64,000 nt of DNA from BOG-908 sp964242115 (GCA_964242115.1 CAXSZX010000009.1:1-64000), one strand, 5' to 3'; shown: positions 44,567-53,754, counted from the stretch's first letter. Notes: a model not told the origin generated them from the letters alone. A program made the numbers and translations.

Positions 44567-46258
44567 TCACTGCAGCAGACCAAACACCTCCACAGTCTTG
44601 TAACCCGGCACATAGACGTTCCCGTTGGCCACCATCGGCGTCAGGAAAGGATTATTCCTGGTAGGGTTCGACCACGGCCCGCCCGCCACGGCCGTGAAGA
44701 TCGGCGCGCCGAGCATGTCGGCGTTGTATGCCTCAAGCTGGATCGGGTTGGTCCGCCGTATCAGCCACACCACGCCGGTAGCCGGTGTGCTGCCGTTCGA
44801 GGATACGATCGGCATTGAGCCGCCGTAGCCGGCCAGCGTCGTGCCCGTCACCGTCGCGGTCAGTGCGGCTGTGCCGGTGGTCGAGACGGTGTAGGCGCGC
44901 AACACGTCGGTGTCTGTCTGCGTGTAGATCGTCGGACCTTTGGCGCCGTCGTAGTAGGCTGGCCCGCCCCACAAGCCCGCACGCGTGCGTGCGGTGACCG
45001 TGATTGCCTGCATCGCCCCGCCGTCGTTCGGCGTCAGCCCGCCTAGATGCGCCTGGTTCAGCAGGTACAACACCCCGGGCTTGCCCAACACCACCCCGAG
45101 CGGCGGCACGGTCTGCCCGGCCACAGGTGGAAGCAACATGACGCCGGCGGACCCGAGGTCGCTGTCCGAATTGTCGAGCTTGCGGTAGGCCGAGGGCGTG
45201 AAGCGGTTCCTGACTTGATTCAACGCCGGCGTCAGCGACAGCACGCTTTCACCCCAATCCTTTTCGTAAGCCCACGTTTCGCCGTTTCCCGTCACCACGA
45301 AAACGTTGCCGGCCGGATCGATGGCAGGCGCGAACCCGCTCATCCAGATGCTGGCCAGTTCGTAACTGTTCGGCGTCTGGATCGTGTGGAACGCCGCCAT
45401 CGGTACCAGCGTCAGGCTGTAGCGCAGCAGCCAGCCGGAGATGGCCACCGCGTTGTTGTCGCAATGCGATCCGATACTGACGTAGATCGAACCGCTGCCG
45501 GCCGCCAGCCCGGCGCGGCTCCACTGGTTCTTCGGATCGAACGCCAGCGTCGACCCATCCGACAGCGTAGCGCTCGGCGCGATCTGCACCGGTGGCGTGA
45601 CGTCCAGCCCGGTTCGCAAGTCGAGCGCGTGTAGCTGCGTCTGGAACGAGAACGGCGCCGGTTCGGTGGCCGATACCAGGTAGATCGTAGCCGCGCCCGC
45701 GCCGCTGCGCAGGATTACCGGCGTGCTGGAAATGCCGTATGTCGGCTGCACATCCTGACAACCGATGTCGTTTGTCGCCTGCGGCGTACCGAGGCTCACC
45801 TGCCAGAGCAAGGCAAAGGTCCGCGCGTCGTAAGCATACACGGTGTCGTTGCCCGTGGCGATCACCAGGACGTCGTGACTGGAGCCGTCCGGCATGACGA
45901 AGCCGGACACGAGAAGCGGCTGCGCGAACACGTTGCCATCGACGTTGAGGCTCGTCAGCAGCCCGAAACTCGCCGAACCGACGCTGGCCGGCGTCAGGTC
46001 CGTCTCGTTCTGGTTCCAGCCGGTGCGGAACGCGTCGTTATGGTAGGTGAGCACGTCGATCGGCTTGCCGCCATACAGCCGTGCACGGGCTGCGTTGGCG
46101 GTTGCAGCCGCGCGGGCATCTCGCGTGCTGTTTGCAAACGACAGACGCGGTTTCACGCTCTGCACTTGTACAGTGCCGGTCACCTCAGGCGTCGCGGCGC
46201 CGAGCAACAGCGCAGCCGCCCCAAACACAAAGATCCTCAGCCGATACGAGCCGGGCAT
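44567..46258 (-). CDS. exported PQQ-like beta-propeller protein
   Basis: About 563 aa, signal peptide MPGSYRLRIFVFGAAALLLG. Repeated blades with VIATGNDTVYAYDARTFALL, VYVSIGS-like and LYLLNQAHLGG motifs indicate an eight-bladed quinoprotein-like propeller. DVLTYHNDAFRTGWNQNETD near the start is typical of outer-membrane or exported proteins with this fold. The PQQ-site residues of alcohol dehydrogenases are not apparent, so catalysis is doubtful. ATG 46258 is preferred to 46267 because AGGA lies eight bases before it. Confidence 0.8.
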   Translation of the reverse strand: MPGSYRLRIFVFGAAALLLGAATPEVTGTVQVQSVKPRLSFANSTRDARAAATANAARARLYGGKPIDVLTYHNDAFRTGWNQNETDLTPASVGSASFGLLTSLNVDGNVFAQPLLVSGFVMPDGSSHDVLVIATGNDTVYAYDARTFALLWQVSLGTPQATNDIGCQDVQPTYGISSTPVILRSGAGAATIYLVSATEPAPFSFQTQLHALDLRTGLDVTPPVQIAPSATLSDGSTLAFDPKNQWSRAGLAAGSGSIYVSIGSHCDNNAVAISGWLLRYSLTLVPMAAFHTIQTPNSYELASIWMSGFAPAIDPAGNVFVVTGNGETWAYEKDWGESVLSLTPALNQVRNRFTPSAYRKLDNSDSDLGSAGVMLLPPVAGQTVPPLGVVLGKPGVLYLLNQAHLGGLTPNDGGAMQAITVTARTRAGLWGGPAYYDGAKGPTIYTQTDTDVLRAYTVSTTGTAALTATVTGTTLAGYGGSMPIVSSNGSTPATGVVWLIRRTNPIQLEAYNADMLGAPIFTAVAGGPWSNPTRNNPFLTPMVANGNVYVPGYKTVEVFGLLQ

Positions 46259-46339
46259 GATCGTCATCCTGAAGATATGCAGACAGACCAGACCCTGGAA
46301 GGTGCAGTCTTGAACGTTTGCATAAAACCGTAAAACTTC

Positions 46340-46440
46340 AGCAGAAAGCAAGAAAAATCGTAATGATCCTGGTTAACAATGACGTATCAACTACAGGTTT
46401 ACGAGGTGCAGAAGTTTTGCTGCTTTCTCGACCGCCGCAT
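46340..46440. repeat. arm-core repeat remnant
   Basis: A trace only: GAAAGCAAGAAAAATCG at the left and CAGAAGTTTTGCTGCTTTC at the right resemble the ends of an element. The interior is not recognisable. The rest of 46268-46528 shows no gene. Confidence 0.4.
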
Positions 46441-46528
46441 GTCGTTCTGTTCAGAGGAGCGGTGTTGCAGTCACAATGCCAGCCGGCATTGCCAGCAACC
46501 ATCAAGTCCTGACTCCGTGAAGCACGGG

Positions 46529-46664
46529 AAGGAAGGCAAGGCTTCTTTTCTGATGAAAAGAAGCGAAAGACTTCCGGCCCTGCTGTCGCGAAAGGTCTGC
46601 AGCACGCACTCCAGGGAACAAAAGTTTTTGGTTCTTTTCAAAAAAAGAACTGCTTGCCTTGCCT
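46529..46664 (+). repeat. arm-core repeat 26
   Basis: Complete, slightly diverged copy upstream of glpX. GACTC-class core, forward. The space from it to the glpX start (46665-46891) holds no obvious ORF and would contain the glpX promoter. Confidence 0.85.
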
Positions 46665-46891
46665 GTCTGCGGTCAGGACGCCACGCCGTTCGAACGACCG
46701 AGTTCACCAGGCACCCTAGGTGGCTAAACTCCGGTGCCGCGGTGTCGCCGGCCCACGCCGCAAACCCGAGCCGCCGTCACGTGCAGGTGAACCTCATCCC
46801 TCCCGCCTCAACCGGCACGCGCATACCGCCCAGCGCCTTGCACCGCACACGCAACCATGTTGAGTGACCGGCAAATCCGGGAGTGACCACC

Positions 46892-47884
46892 ATGCCAGAC
46901 CAGGCCGCCGCCACCTACCAGGCCCAGGACCGCAACCTCGCGCTGGACCTCGTCCGCGTCACCGAGGCAGCCGCCCTGGCCGCCTCCCGCTGGATGGGCC
47001 GCGGCAACAAGATCGAGGCCGACGGCGCCGCCACCGAGGCCATGCGCCGCGCCTTCGACACTGTCGCAATCGAGGGCACGGTGGTGATCGGCGAGGGCGA
47101 GATGGACGAGGCACCGATGCTCTACATCGGCGAACGCGTCGGCGCCGGCGGCCCCAAGATGGACATCGCCGTGGACCCGCTGGAGGGCACCACGCTCACC
47201 GCCAAGGGCGGCCCCAACGCCATGACGGTGATCGCACTCGCCGAGTCCGGCAATTTCCTGCACGCGCCCGACTGCTACATGGACAAGATCGCCGTCGGCG
47301 GCGGGCTGCCGGCCGACGTGGTCAACCTCGGCGCCTCCGTCGAGGAGAACATGCGCAACCTGGCCGCCGCCAAAAAGCGCGACGTCTCCGACCTGGTGCT
47401 GTGCACGCTCGACCGCGACCGCCACGAGGAGATCATCGCCCGCTCCCGCGAGCTCGGCGTGCGCATCATGCTCATCCCCGACGGCGACGTAGCCGGCGCC
47501 ATCGCCGCCGGCCTGCCGGACAGCGACATCGACATCTTCTGGGGCATCGGCGGCGCACCGGAAGGCGTCATCGCCGCGGCGGCCCTGCGCTGCACCGGCG
47601 GCCAGATGCAGGGCCGCCTGATTCCGGAAGGAGATGCCCAAATCGCACGCTTCCGTGAAATGGGCATCACCGACCTTAACCGTATCTACAAGATCGAGGA
47701 GATGGCGAAAGGCGACGTGATGTTCGCCGGCACCGGCGTCACCACCGGCGCGATGCTGCGTGGCGTGCGCAGCTACGGCCACGGTGCCACCACGCACTCG
47801 ATCGTCATGCGCAGCAAGAGCGGCACTATCCGCTACATCGAGGCACACCATAACTTCGAGACCAAGACGTGGACGAAATGGTGA
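46892..47884 (+). CDS. glpX: fructose-1,6-bisphosphatase class II
   Basis: About 330 aa, cytoplasmic, removes the 1-phosphate in gluconeogenesis and, in some bacteria, also acts on sedoheptulose bisphosphate. The family motifs are present: RWMGRGNKIEADGAATEAMR, VVIGEGEMDEAPMLYIGERV, MDIAVDPLEGTTLTAKG and IFWGIGGAPEGVIAAAALRC. The ATG at 46892 has GGGAG eight bases upstream; a GTG at 46883 is also in frame. In alphaproteobacteria glpX often follows homoserine dehydrogenase, which is absent here. Confidence 0.95.
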   Translation: MPDQAAATYQAQDRNLALDLVRVTEAAALAASRWMGRGNKIEADGAATEAMRRAFDTVAIEGTVVIGEGEMDEAPMLYIGERVGAGGPKMDIAVDPLEGTTLTAKGGPNAMTVIALAESGNFLHAPDCYMDKIAVGGGLPADVVNLGASVEENMRNLAAAKKRDVSDLVLCTLDRDRHEEIIARSRELGVRIMLIPDGDVAGAIAAGLPDSDIDIFWGIGGAPEGVIAAAALRCTGGQMQGRLIPEGDAQIARFREMGITDLNRIYKIEEMAKGDVMFAGTGVTTGAMLRGVRSYGHGATTHSIVMRSKSGTIRYIEAHHNFETKTWTKW

Positions 47885-48040
47885 GAGAAGCAAGCGCTTC
47901 TTTTTCGAGGAAAAGAAGCAAAAAGCTTTTGCTTCGGCTGTCGCGGACGGCTGACACGACCCGTTTCACCATGGTGTAGCGGGACCGGGCACACACGTCT
48001 TGGTCGCTCTTTCAAGAATCTGCTGATTCGAGTTTTGCCT
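47885..48040 (+). repeat. arm-core repeat 27 (decayed right arm)
   Basis: Left arm intact and directly after the glpX TGA. GCTGAAACG-like core, forward; the right arm is hardly recognisable (TCTTTCAAGAATCTGCTG). Confidence 0.75.
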
Positions 48041-48267
48041 TGAAAGCTATAGCGACAAACTTGTCTAGTGCTTTATCCAATGCCGCTCTGACGACGGCGT
48101 ACGGACGAGGCAACAAACAGCTATTGGTGAACGCAACAATACCCCGCCGAGGCGCCTCTCGCCTTTAACTGCTCTTTCGCTGTTTGTGATCATATTCTGC
48201 GAGCGAGTAGGCTCCCGCTTACACCTAGCATCGCGACCTCAACACTTCAAATTCCGGCAACGAAGCG

Positions 48268-48385
48268 ACGGCCGATTTTGTGAAAAGCGCACCAAACTCT
48301 TGGTCTCGCTATCGCGGATGTTTCTGTAACGCTGGCCCAAGAGTGTAAAGCTTTCGGCTCTTTTTTAGAAAGCGGTTTGCTTCGC
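48268..48385 (+). repeat. arm-core repeat 28 (decayed)
   Basis: Degenerate copy: ATTTTGTGAAAAGCGCACCAA, core TCGCTATCGCGGATG (GACTC class, forward), right arm CTTTCGGCTCTTTTTTAG. The surrounding 48041-48566 has no convincing gene and is less GC-rich. Confidence 0.65.
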
Positions 48386-48566
48386 GTGTTACTGGTCGAG
48401 GTTTCAGACGGTTGACACTGCAACCTGACGCAGTCAACAAACACGTGGCAGGTCTATGCGGCGCGTCTGCGCGAGCAATAATCAATCGAAGACTTACCCG
48501 CACTCACCCACTCAACACCCGGCAAAAGTCGTAGGGCAACAACACAGCCCGACTATCGACTACAGA

Positions 48567-48707
48567 AAGCTGCAAACAAAACCTCCTTCTTCGAAAGAAA
48601 GAAGCTAAACCTCCATCCGGCAGTACGTGCCCGCAGAAAACTCCGCGACAGCCGAGACAAAAGCTTCATGCTTCTTTTTCTCGAAAAAGAAGGTCTTGCT
48701 TGCTTAC
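48567..48707 (-). repeat. arm-core repeat 29
   Basis: Left arm decayed (CCTCCTTCTTCGAAAGAAAG), right arm good. GACTC-class core in reverse (GAAAACTCCGCGACAGCC). It ends next to the stop of the GlsB gene. Confidence 0.8.
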
Positions 48708-48709
48708 AC

Positions 48710-48967
48710 TTAGATCGTGCGCCGGCCCACGACCGCGTGGTAGATCACCAGCACCAGGATAGACCCGACCACGGCGACGACCAGGCTGTAGATGTTCAGT
48801 CCGGTCACAGGTGCAGCGCCGAACACGGTGAACGCGTAGCCGCCGACCATGGCGCCCACGACGCCGAGCACGATGTCGAGCAGCAGGCCTTCGCCGGTCC
48901 GGTTAACGATCTTGCTGCCGATGAAGCCCGCAATGAGGCCGAGGATGAGCCAGCCGAGAATGGACAT
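48710..48967 (-). CDS. GlsB/YeaQ/YmgE family stress-response membrane protein
   Basis: 85 aa, three hydrophobic segments with the glycine-rich pattern LGWLILGLIAGFIGSKIVN, GEGLLLDIVLGVVGAMVGGY and LVVAVVGSILVLVIYHAVVG. This is the transglycosylase-associated family, commonly induced by envelope or osmotic stress; the molecular role is unknown. ATG at 48967. It lies downstream of the YflT/DUF2382 gene on the same strand. Confidence 0.93.
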   Translation of the reverse strand: MSILGWLILGLIAGFIGSKIVNRTGEGLLLDIVLGVVGAMVGGYAFTVFGAAPVTGLNIYSLVVAVVGSILVLVIYHAVVGRRTI

Positions 48968-48992
48968 TTAGGTGTTCCTTCCGATGTTAAAA

Positions 48993-49033
48993 CAGCGCAC
49001 CGACGTGCCTGGAGCATGACCGTTCCAGGCACG
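48993..49033 (-). promoter_or_regulatory. hairpin and possible EcfG-type promoter before glsB
   Basis: CGTGCCTGGA and TCCAGGCACG (49004-49013 and 49024-49033) form a perfect 10-bp stem. On the minus strand the sequence GGAAC, 16 bp and CGTC overlaps it, close to the GGAAC-N16/17-CGTT consensus of the alphaproteobacterial general stress sigma factor. The last base deviates. Confidence 0.35.
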
Positions 49034-49050
49034 CTGATGCGTCTCTCGCG

Positions 49051-49995
49051 TCAGACTTTCGAGCGCGACCGTGCGCCGGGTGTCACGTCGATGCCCGGCA
49101 CCTTTTCGATCTCCACGTCTTCGTGGCGCAGCGTCTCGCGCACCGTCTCCGTGCGGTCGGCCGCCTCCTTGCGCAGCGCAATCTCCTCCTTCACGCGCGC
49201 GACCTTGGAGACCACCGCCTCTTCGCTCATCTCGGTCAGCTCGATGGTCTTTTCGCTGAAGTCCGGATTGTTGACGACGGCGCCACCGCTCACCGGACGG
49301 CGTTCTACGCTCACCTTTTCATCACGCAGGTTCACCTGCTCCTCAACCGGCGTCTCCACCACGAAGCGGCGCACACGCGTCGTGCCGCGGTTGACGACCC
49401 GCTTGCCGATGTCGAGCCTTTCTTCCGCAAGCTGCATGGTCTCGCCGTCGCGCGCCTGGCCGTCCGTCCGCATCGCGCCCGCCTTAACCGCGCCCGCCTT
49501 AACCGCGCCCGCCTGCACCGCGCCCGCCTGCGTCGAGCCCGCCTGCATCGAGCCGGTCTGCGCCGCCCCCTGCTGCATCATGCCCGGCTGCACCGTGTTG
49601 TGCTGCGCGCGCGACACCACCGCCGGGTCCAGCCCGAAGCTGCTGGCGCGCTCGTCGATGTCGATCGGCGCGTGCATCTCCAGCACCCGCGTCACGGTTG
49701 CTGCGTGCTCCTCGGCCACGCGCACCGTCACCGCGGTGCCGCCGGTCGCTACGCTGCGGTCGTAGACTGCCGTGTCGTGGTCAGGTTCGCCGCCGAACAG
49801 GCTGGCCCAGAAGCCGCGCTCCTCGGTGCCGGACTGCGTGCGCGCCAGCGGCTCGGACGCGCGGCCGGCGTAGCTGCCTTCCTGTGCGTGGCGATGGATC
49901 GCCGTCTCCGGAATGCCTGCCTGCAGCAGATCCTGCACGGCGAGTTCCGCGTGAGCGGGCGTGTCGTACACTGCAGCTATCGTCTGTTCTGTCAT
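49051..49995 (-). CDS. stress protein with YflT-like and DUF2382 domains
   Basis: 314 aa. The N-terminal 110 residues (TIAAVYDTPAHAELAVQDLL, GGTAVTVRVAEEHAATVTRV) resemble the heat/salt-induced YflT domain. The C-terminal 110 residues (MQLAEERLDIGKRVVNRGTT, RRFVVETPVEEQVNLRDEKV) are the DUF2382/YsnF domain found in stress and tellurite-type proteins. Between them lies a run of about eight five-residue repeats of the form QAGAV/KAGAV, encoded by 15-bp tandem repeats. ATG at 49995. The cell location is probably cytoplasmic. Confidence 0.88.
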   Translation of the reverse strand: MTEQTIAAVYDTPAHAELAVQDLLQAGIPETAIHRHAQEGSYAGRASEPLARTQSGTEERGFWASLFGGEPDHDTAVYDRSVATGGTAVTVRVAEEHAATVTRVLEMHAPIDIDERASSFGLDPAVVSRAQHNTVQPGMMQQGAAQTGSMQAGSTQAGAVQAGAVKAGAVKAGAMRTDGQARDGETMQLAEERLDIGKRVVNRGTTRVRRFVVETPVEEQVNLRDEKVSVERRPVSGGAVVNNPDFSEKTIELTEMSEEAVVSKVARVKEEIALRKEAADRTETVRETLRHEDVEIEKVPGIDVTPGARSRSKV

Positions 49996-50238
49996 CGTTC
50001 GTGTCCTTCGGTCGGTTGGTTGGAGGCTCGGTGGCACCGAAACGCGCATGTCCGATGATCGCTGTCTGCGTGCGCAGCTCCGTGTCGCGGCGATGCGTCG
50101 TCGTGGTTCCGCTACCAATTGCGCCGGCAGCGGTGATGCGCATGTGCGGGACCGGGCAGACGATGTCCAGCCCAACCTTTTCAATAACTTATCGGCTTTT
50201 TCCTGGTGTTTTTCGACCGGCTGACCAGTCTTTCCGCA

Positions 50239-51753
50239 CTAGGCCTTGCGGGCCCGTCCGGTTTTCCGCTGCGGCTTCCGTGGCTTGGACGCAGCCCCCA
50301 GTCCACGCTCGCGCGCCCACACGATGACCGCGCTGCGCCGGCGGATGCCCAATTTCGTGTAAATGACAGAGACGTGATTCCGCACCGTGTTCCGGCTGAT
50401 CTTCAGCTGCCCGGCAATCTCGTCGTCCGACAGCCCCTGCGCCATCAACCCGAGCACCTCGCGCGCCCGCTCCGGCAGCGTCGCCACTTCGGCCGCACCG
50501 CCCGGCTGCTTGGCGCCGGTGATGCTGGCCAGCTTCTCCACTATCTTCTGACCCAGCCAGGAGGTGTCCTGCATCACCGCTTCCACCGCAGCCAGCAGCT
50601 CGGTCTCCGTGCGTTTGCGCTCGGTGATGTCGAGCATCACGCTCAGCACGCAGGCACGCTGGTGGATCTCCACGGTGTCGGCTGACATCAGATAGTCGCA
50701 CACGCCTCCGTTATGCGAACGCAGCTGTACCTCCACGCTGCGTAACTGCCCTGTCTGCCGCAGCTGCGCCTCGAGGTTCTCCCGCGGCGCGCCCTCGCCC
50801 CACACTTCCAGCTCGGACTGGCTGCGTCCCACCACCTCCTCGCGCCGCCAGCCGGATGCCGCGGTGAAGGCCGCGTTCACGTCGATGAAGCACAGCCCTT
50901 CCAGCGTCAGCATCGCCATCGGGCCAGGGGCCATGTGGAACGCCTTGGAGAAGCGCTCCTCGCTCTGCACCAGCGCGCGCCGCGCCAGCTCGCGCGGGTG
51001 CAAATCGGCGAACGTGAACAGCATGCAGGATTCGTCGCCCACCTCGATCGGCTGGCCGCCCAGCAGCACCGTCTTGTGCGCGCCGTTCGGCAAGTCCAGC
51101 CGGCCCTCCATTTGCGGTATCGTCTGGCCGGCATGCAGCTTGGCCACCGCCAGCTCGCGGTGGTCCGCCCCGCGCAGCAGGTCGATCTCGTGCATGGAGC
51201 GCCCGATCAGGTCAGCGCGCAGGTAGCCGGTCATCTCCGAGAAACCGTGATTCACCTTCACGAAGCGCATGTCCGACAGCCGCACGATCACCGCCGGCGC
51301 CGGGTTGGCGCCGAACGCGCGCTCGAACCGCTCCTCGGCGTTAAATCGCTCGGTGTCGTCGTTGATCACCAGCACCAGGCAGTCCGGCCGCGCCTTGCGG
51401 TCGGTCACCGCAAAGCCGCGCAACTGGTGCACCCAGGGGTGCTGCTTGCCGGGGCGCTCCAGCAGCACGATCACGCCGTCGAACCGCTCGCCGGCCATCA
51501 GCCGCTGCATCGGGTACTCCGCTGCCGGCACCTTCTGGTGGTCGCGGTAGCGCAGCGCGAATCGGCTGCGGTAGGCGTCCGCCGTGCCGCCCAGCTCGGA
51601 CAGCTTGCGCACGCCGTGCAGCGCCAGCGCGGTCTGGTTGGCCCAGGCGATGGAGCCGTCGCCCTCCAGGATGACCACCCCGTCGGTGAGGTCGGCGATG
51701 ATCTGCTGCAGTTGCGTGCGGTCGGCGCGCTGGTCGGGGATGTCGTCGGTCAT
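50239..51753 (-). CDS. multi-PAS LuxR-type transcriptional regulator
   Basis: 504 aa. Three PAS-like sensory domains can be placed at about residues 12-120 (LTDGVVILEGDGSIAWANQT), 130-240 (VIVRLSDMRFVKVNHGFSEM) and 265-385 (PMAMLTLEGLCFIDVNAAFT, ending LDITERKR). A LuxR/GerE helix-turn-helix is at about 430-490 (LPERAREVLGLMAQGLSDDE, ISRNTVRNHVSVIYTKLGI). No kinase or receiver domain. It probably senses a small ligand or redox state directly. ATG at 51753. It lies upstream of the stress genes on the same strand, so it may control them. Confidence 0.92.
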   Translation of the reverse strand: MTDDIPDQRADRTQLQQIIADLTDGVVILEGDGSIAWANQTALALHGVRKLSELGGTADAYRSRFALRYRDHQKVPAAEYPMQRLMAGERFDGVIVLLERPGKQHPWVHQLRGFAVTDRKARPDCLVLVINDDTERFNAEERFERAFGANPAPAVIVRLSDMRFVKVNHGFSEMTGYLRADLIGRSMHEIDLLRGADHRELAVAKLHAGQTIPQMEGRLDLPNGAHKTVLLGGQPIEVGDESCMLFTFADLHPRELARRALVQSEERFSKAFHMAPGPMAMLTLEGLCFIDVNAAFTAASGWRREEVVGRSQSELEVWGEGAPRENLEAQLRQTGQLRSVEVQLRSHNGGVCDYLMSADTVEIHQRACVLSVMLDITERKRTETELLAAVEAVMQDTSWLGQKIVEKLASITGAKQPGGAAEVATLPERAREVLGLMAQGLSDDEIAGQLKISRNTVRNHVSVIYTKLGIRRRSAVIVWARERGLGAASKPRKPQRKTGRARKA

Positions 51754-51756
51754 GCA

Positions 51757-51890
51757 GCAAGAAAGCAGTTCTTTTTTGAAAAAAAGAACCAAAAAACTTT
51801 TGACTCCGCTGTCGCGCGCTGGCCCTGCGCCACCCGACAGGAAGCAAAAGTTTTTTGCTTCTTTTTTTCAAAAAAGAAGGCCTTGCTTTC
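51757..51890. repeat. arm-core repeat 30
   Basis: Complete copy in the divergent region between the PAS-LuxR gene and the cupin gene, an uncommon position for this family. Shortened self-complementary-type core (GCTGTCGCGCGCTGG). Confidence 0.88.
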
Positions 51891-51909
51891 TTTTCCACGT
51901 TCCCCGCGC

Positions 51910-52410
51910 ATGAATGCTCCACAGACTGTGCACCTCACCCCATCCGCCGGCTTCCCGAACTCCGCCCACCCCGCGCTGTTCTATTGCGCGGCACTCCCCG
52001 CCGACCCCGCCGCCATGGAGCACGCCTTCAACCGCCAGGATTGGCGCAGCCCCTGGCGGAACGGCATCTTCGCCTATCACCACTTCCACAGCACCGCGCA
52101 CGAGGTGCTGGGCATCGCCGCCGGCCAGGTGCGCGCCATGCTCGGCGGCCCGTCCGGCCAGGAGCTTACCCTGCGCGCCGGCGACGTGCTGGTCATTCCG
52201 GCGGGCGTCGGCCACTGCAACCTCGGCCAGAGCGACGACCTGCTGGTCATCGGCGCCACTGCCGGCGGCGCCCCCTACGACGTCCTGCGCGGCCACCCCG
52301 CCGAGCTGGCAGCCGCCACAATCAACATCGCCAAGCTGAGCCCGCCCGCGCACGACCCGGTGCCCGGTGCGGACTTCCTTCGCGCTCTCTGGGATGGCCA
52401 CGCAGCGTGA
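51910..52410 (+). CDS. cupin-domain protein
   Basis: 166 aa single cupin barrel. FAYHHFHSTAHEVLGIAAGQ is cupin motif 1 and GDVLVIPAGVGHCNLGQSDD motif 2; the histidines and glutamate of the metal site are kept. Length and layout resemble the cupins annotated near sugar or dicarboxylate metabolism. The TGA overlaps the GTG start of the MFS gene, so the two are translationally coupled. The function of the pair is not known. Confidence 0.85.
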   Translation: MNAPQTVHLTPSAGFPNSAHPALFYCAALPADPAAMEHAFNRQDWRSPWRNGIFAYHHFHSTAHEVLGIAAGQVRAMLGGPSGQELTLRAGDVLVIPAGVGHCNLGQSDDLLVIGATAGGAPYDVLRGHPAELAAATINIAKLSPPAHDPVPGADFLRALWDGHAA

Positions 52411-53615
52411 CGGACCGCCGCCTCCGCAACGTCGCAGTCGGCCTGCTCGTGCTGGCCGGCTGCATCAACTTCATCGACCGCTCGGCCGTCTCCATCGCCC
52501 TGCCGGCCATCCGCGACGAGCTCCACCTCTCGGCGGGCGAGGCCGGCCTCCTGCTCTCCGCCTTTGCCTGGAGCTACGCGGTGGCCCAGTTGCCAGCTGG
52601 CAGCCTGGTGGACCGGCTCGGCGCTCGCGCCGCCCTGGCCGGCGGCCTGGCCGCCTGGTCCGCCGTGCAGATGGCCACCGCCCTGGTCACCGGCCTGGGT
52701 GGCTTCATCGTCGCCCGCGTGGCGCTGGGCATGGGCGAATCGCCGATGTTCGTCGGCGGCGCGCGGGTCTGCGCCGACCGCTTCGCGCCCAACGAACGCG
52801 CCCTGCCGCTGGGCCTGCTGAACGCCTCGGCCTCGCTGGGCCCGGCCATAGCACCGCTGGTGCTGACGCCGCTGATGATCGCGCTGGGCTGGCGCGCCAG
52901 CTTCGTCGTCCTCGGCGCCGCCGGCCTGCTGGTCGCCGCCGCCTGGGCGCTCGCCTACCGAAACACGGCCGCCCCCGCCGGCGAGCCCGCCCGCATCGCC
53001 GGCCCCGCGCAATGGCTGGCGCTGCTGCGGCAACGGCCCGTCTGGGGCCTGCTGCTGGGCTTCGCCGGCACCGTCTACCTGACCTGGCTCTACGTCACCT
53101 GGCTGCCCGGCTACCTGCACGAAAGCTGGCACATGCCGGCGGAGAACGCTGCCCTTTGGTCCGCCCTGCCGCAGGCGTGCGGCTTCGTCGGCGCTATCGG
53201 CGGCGGCTGGCTGTCCGACCGCCTGGCGCGCATCACCAACGAACGCGCCGCCCGACAACTGCCGTTGGCGGTCGGCCTCTACGTCGCCGCCGGCTTCACC
53301 ATGCTGGCCGCACTCTCCGGCAGCGCCGGCGTGGCCATCGCGTGCATCTCCGTAGCCTTGTTTAGCGCCAACCTGGCCACCACCAGCGGCTGGGCCCTGG
53401 CCGCGGCACTGGCGCCTACCGCGCTGATTGCCACCGTGGAAGCCATGGCCAACATCGGCGGCTCTGTCGGCGGGTCGCTGGCCCCGCTGATCACCGGCAC
53501 GATGGTGCAACGATCGGGTTCGTTCACGCCGGCGCTGCTCCTCGCGGCCGCTGTGGCGGTGGGGTGCGGAGTGGCGAACCAGGTGCTGACGCGGCGGGAG
53601 ATCTCGGCGGAGTAA
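52407..53615 (+). CDS. MFS transporter, anion:cation symporter type
   Basis: 402 aa, twelve helices. LLVLAGCINFIDRSAVSIAL with the RSAVS-like motif after TM1 and the A-type loop GSLVDRLGARAAL are typical of the ACS family (hexuronate, tartrate, phthalate symporters). GMGESPMFVGGARVCADRF is the TM4 region of that family. The GTG start overlaps the cupin stop by 3 bp (GTGA). Substrate likely an organic acid, by family only. Confidence 0.9.
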   Translation: MTDRRLRNVAVGLLVLAGCINFIDRSAVSIALPAIRDELHLSAGEAGLLLSAFAWSYAVAQLPAGSLVDRLGARAALAGGLAAWSAVQMATALVTGLGGFIVARVALGMGESPMFVGGARVCADRFAPNERALPLGLLNASASLGPAIAPLVLTPLMIALGWRASFVVLGAAGLLVAAAWALAYRNTAAPAGEPARIAGPAQWLALLRQRPVWGLLLGFAGTVYLTWLYVTWLPGYLHESWHMPAENAALWSALPQACGFVGAIGGGWLSDRLARITNERAARQLPLAVGLYVAAGFTMLAALSGSAGVAIACISVALFSANLATTSGWALAAALAPTALIATVEAMANIGGSVGGSLAPLITGTMVQRSGSFTPALLLAAAVAVGCGVANQVLTRREISAE

Positions 53616-53754
53616 AGCAAGCAAGGCCTTCTTTTCTGAAGAAAGAAGCAAAAGACTTTTGCTTTCGCTGTCGCGGATTTTTCTTGCGAGCGCGCGACAG
53701 CGGAAGCAAAAGTTTTTTGGTTCTTTTTTCCAAAAAAGAACCGCTTGCTTCCTC
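53616..53754. repeat. arm-core repeat 31
   Basis: Exactly the interval between two convergent stop codons (TAA ending 53615; next stop at 53755). Self-complementary core with GAGCGCGCGACAGCGG. Confidence 0.92.

Noticed and set aside
48247..48503. Two short minus-strand ORFs in the gene-free stretch
   Set aside because: They overlap decayed repeat sequence, have no ribosome site and no protein-like pattern.
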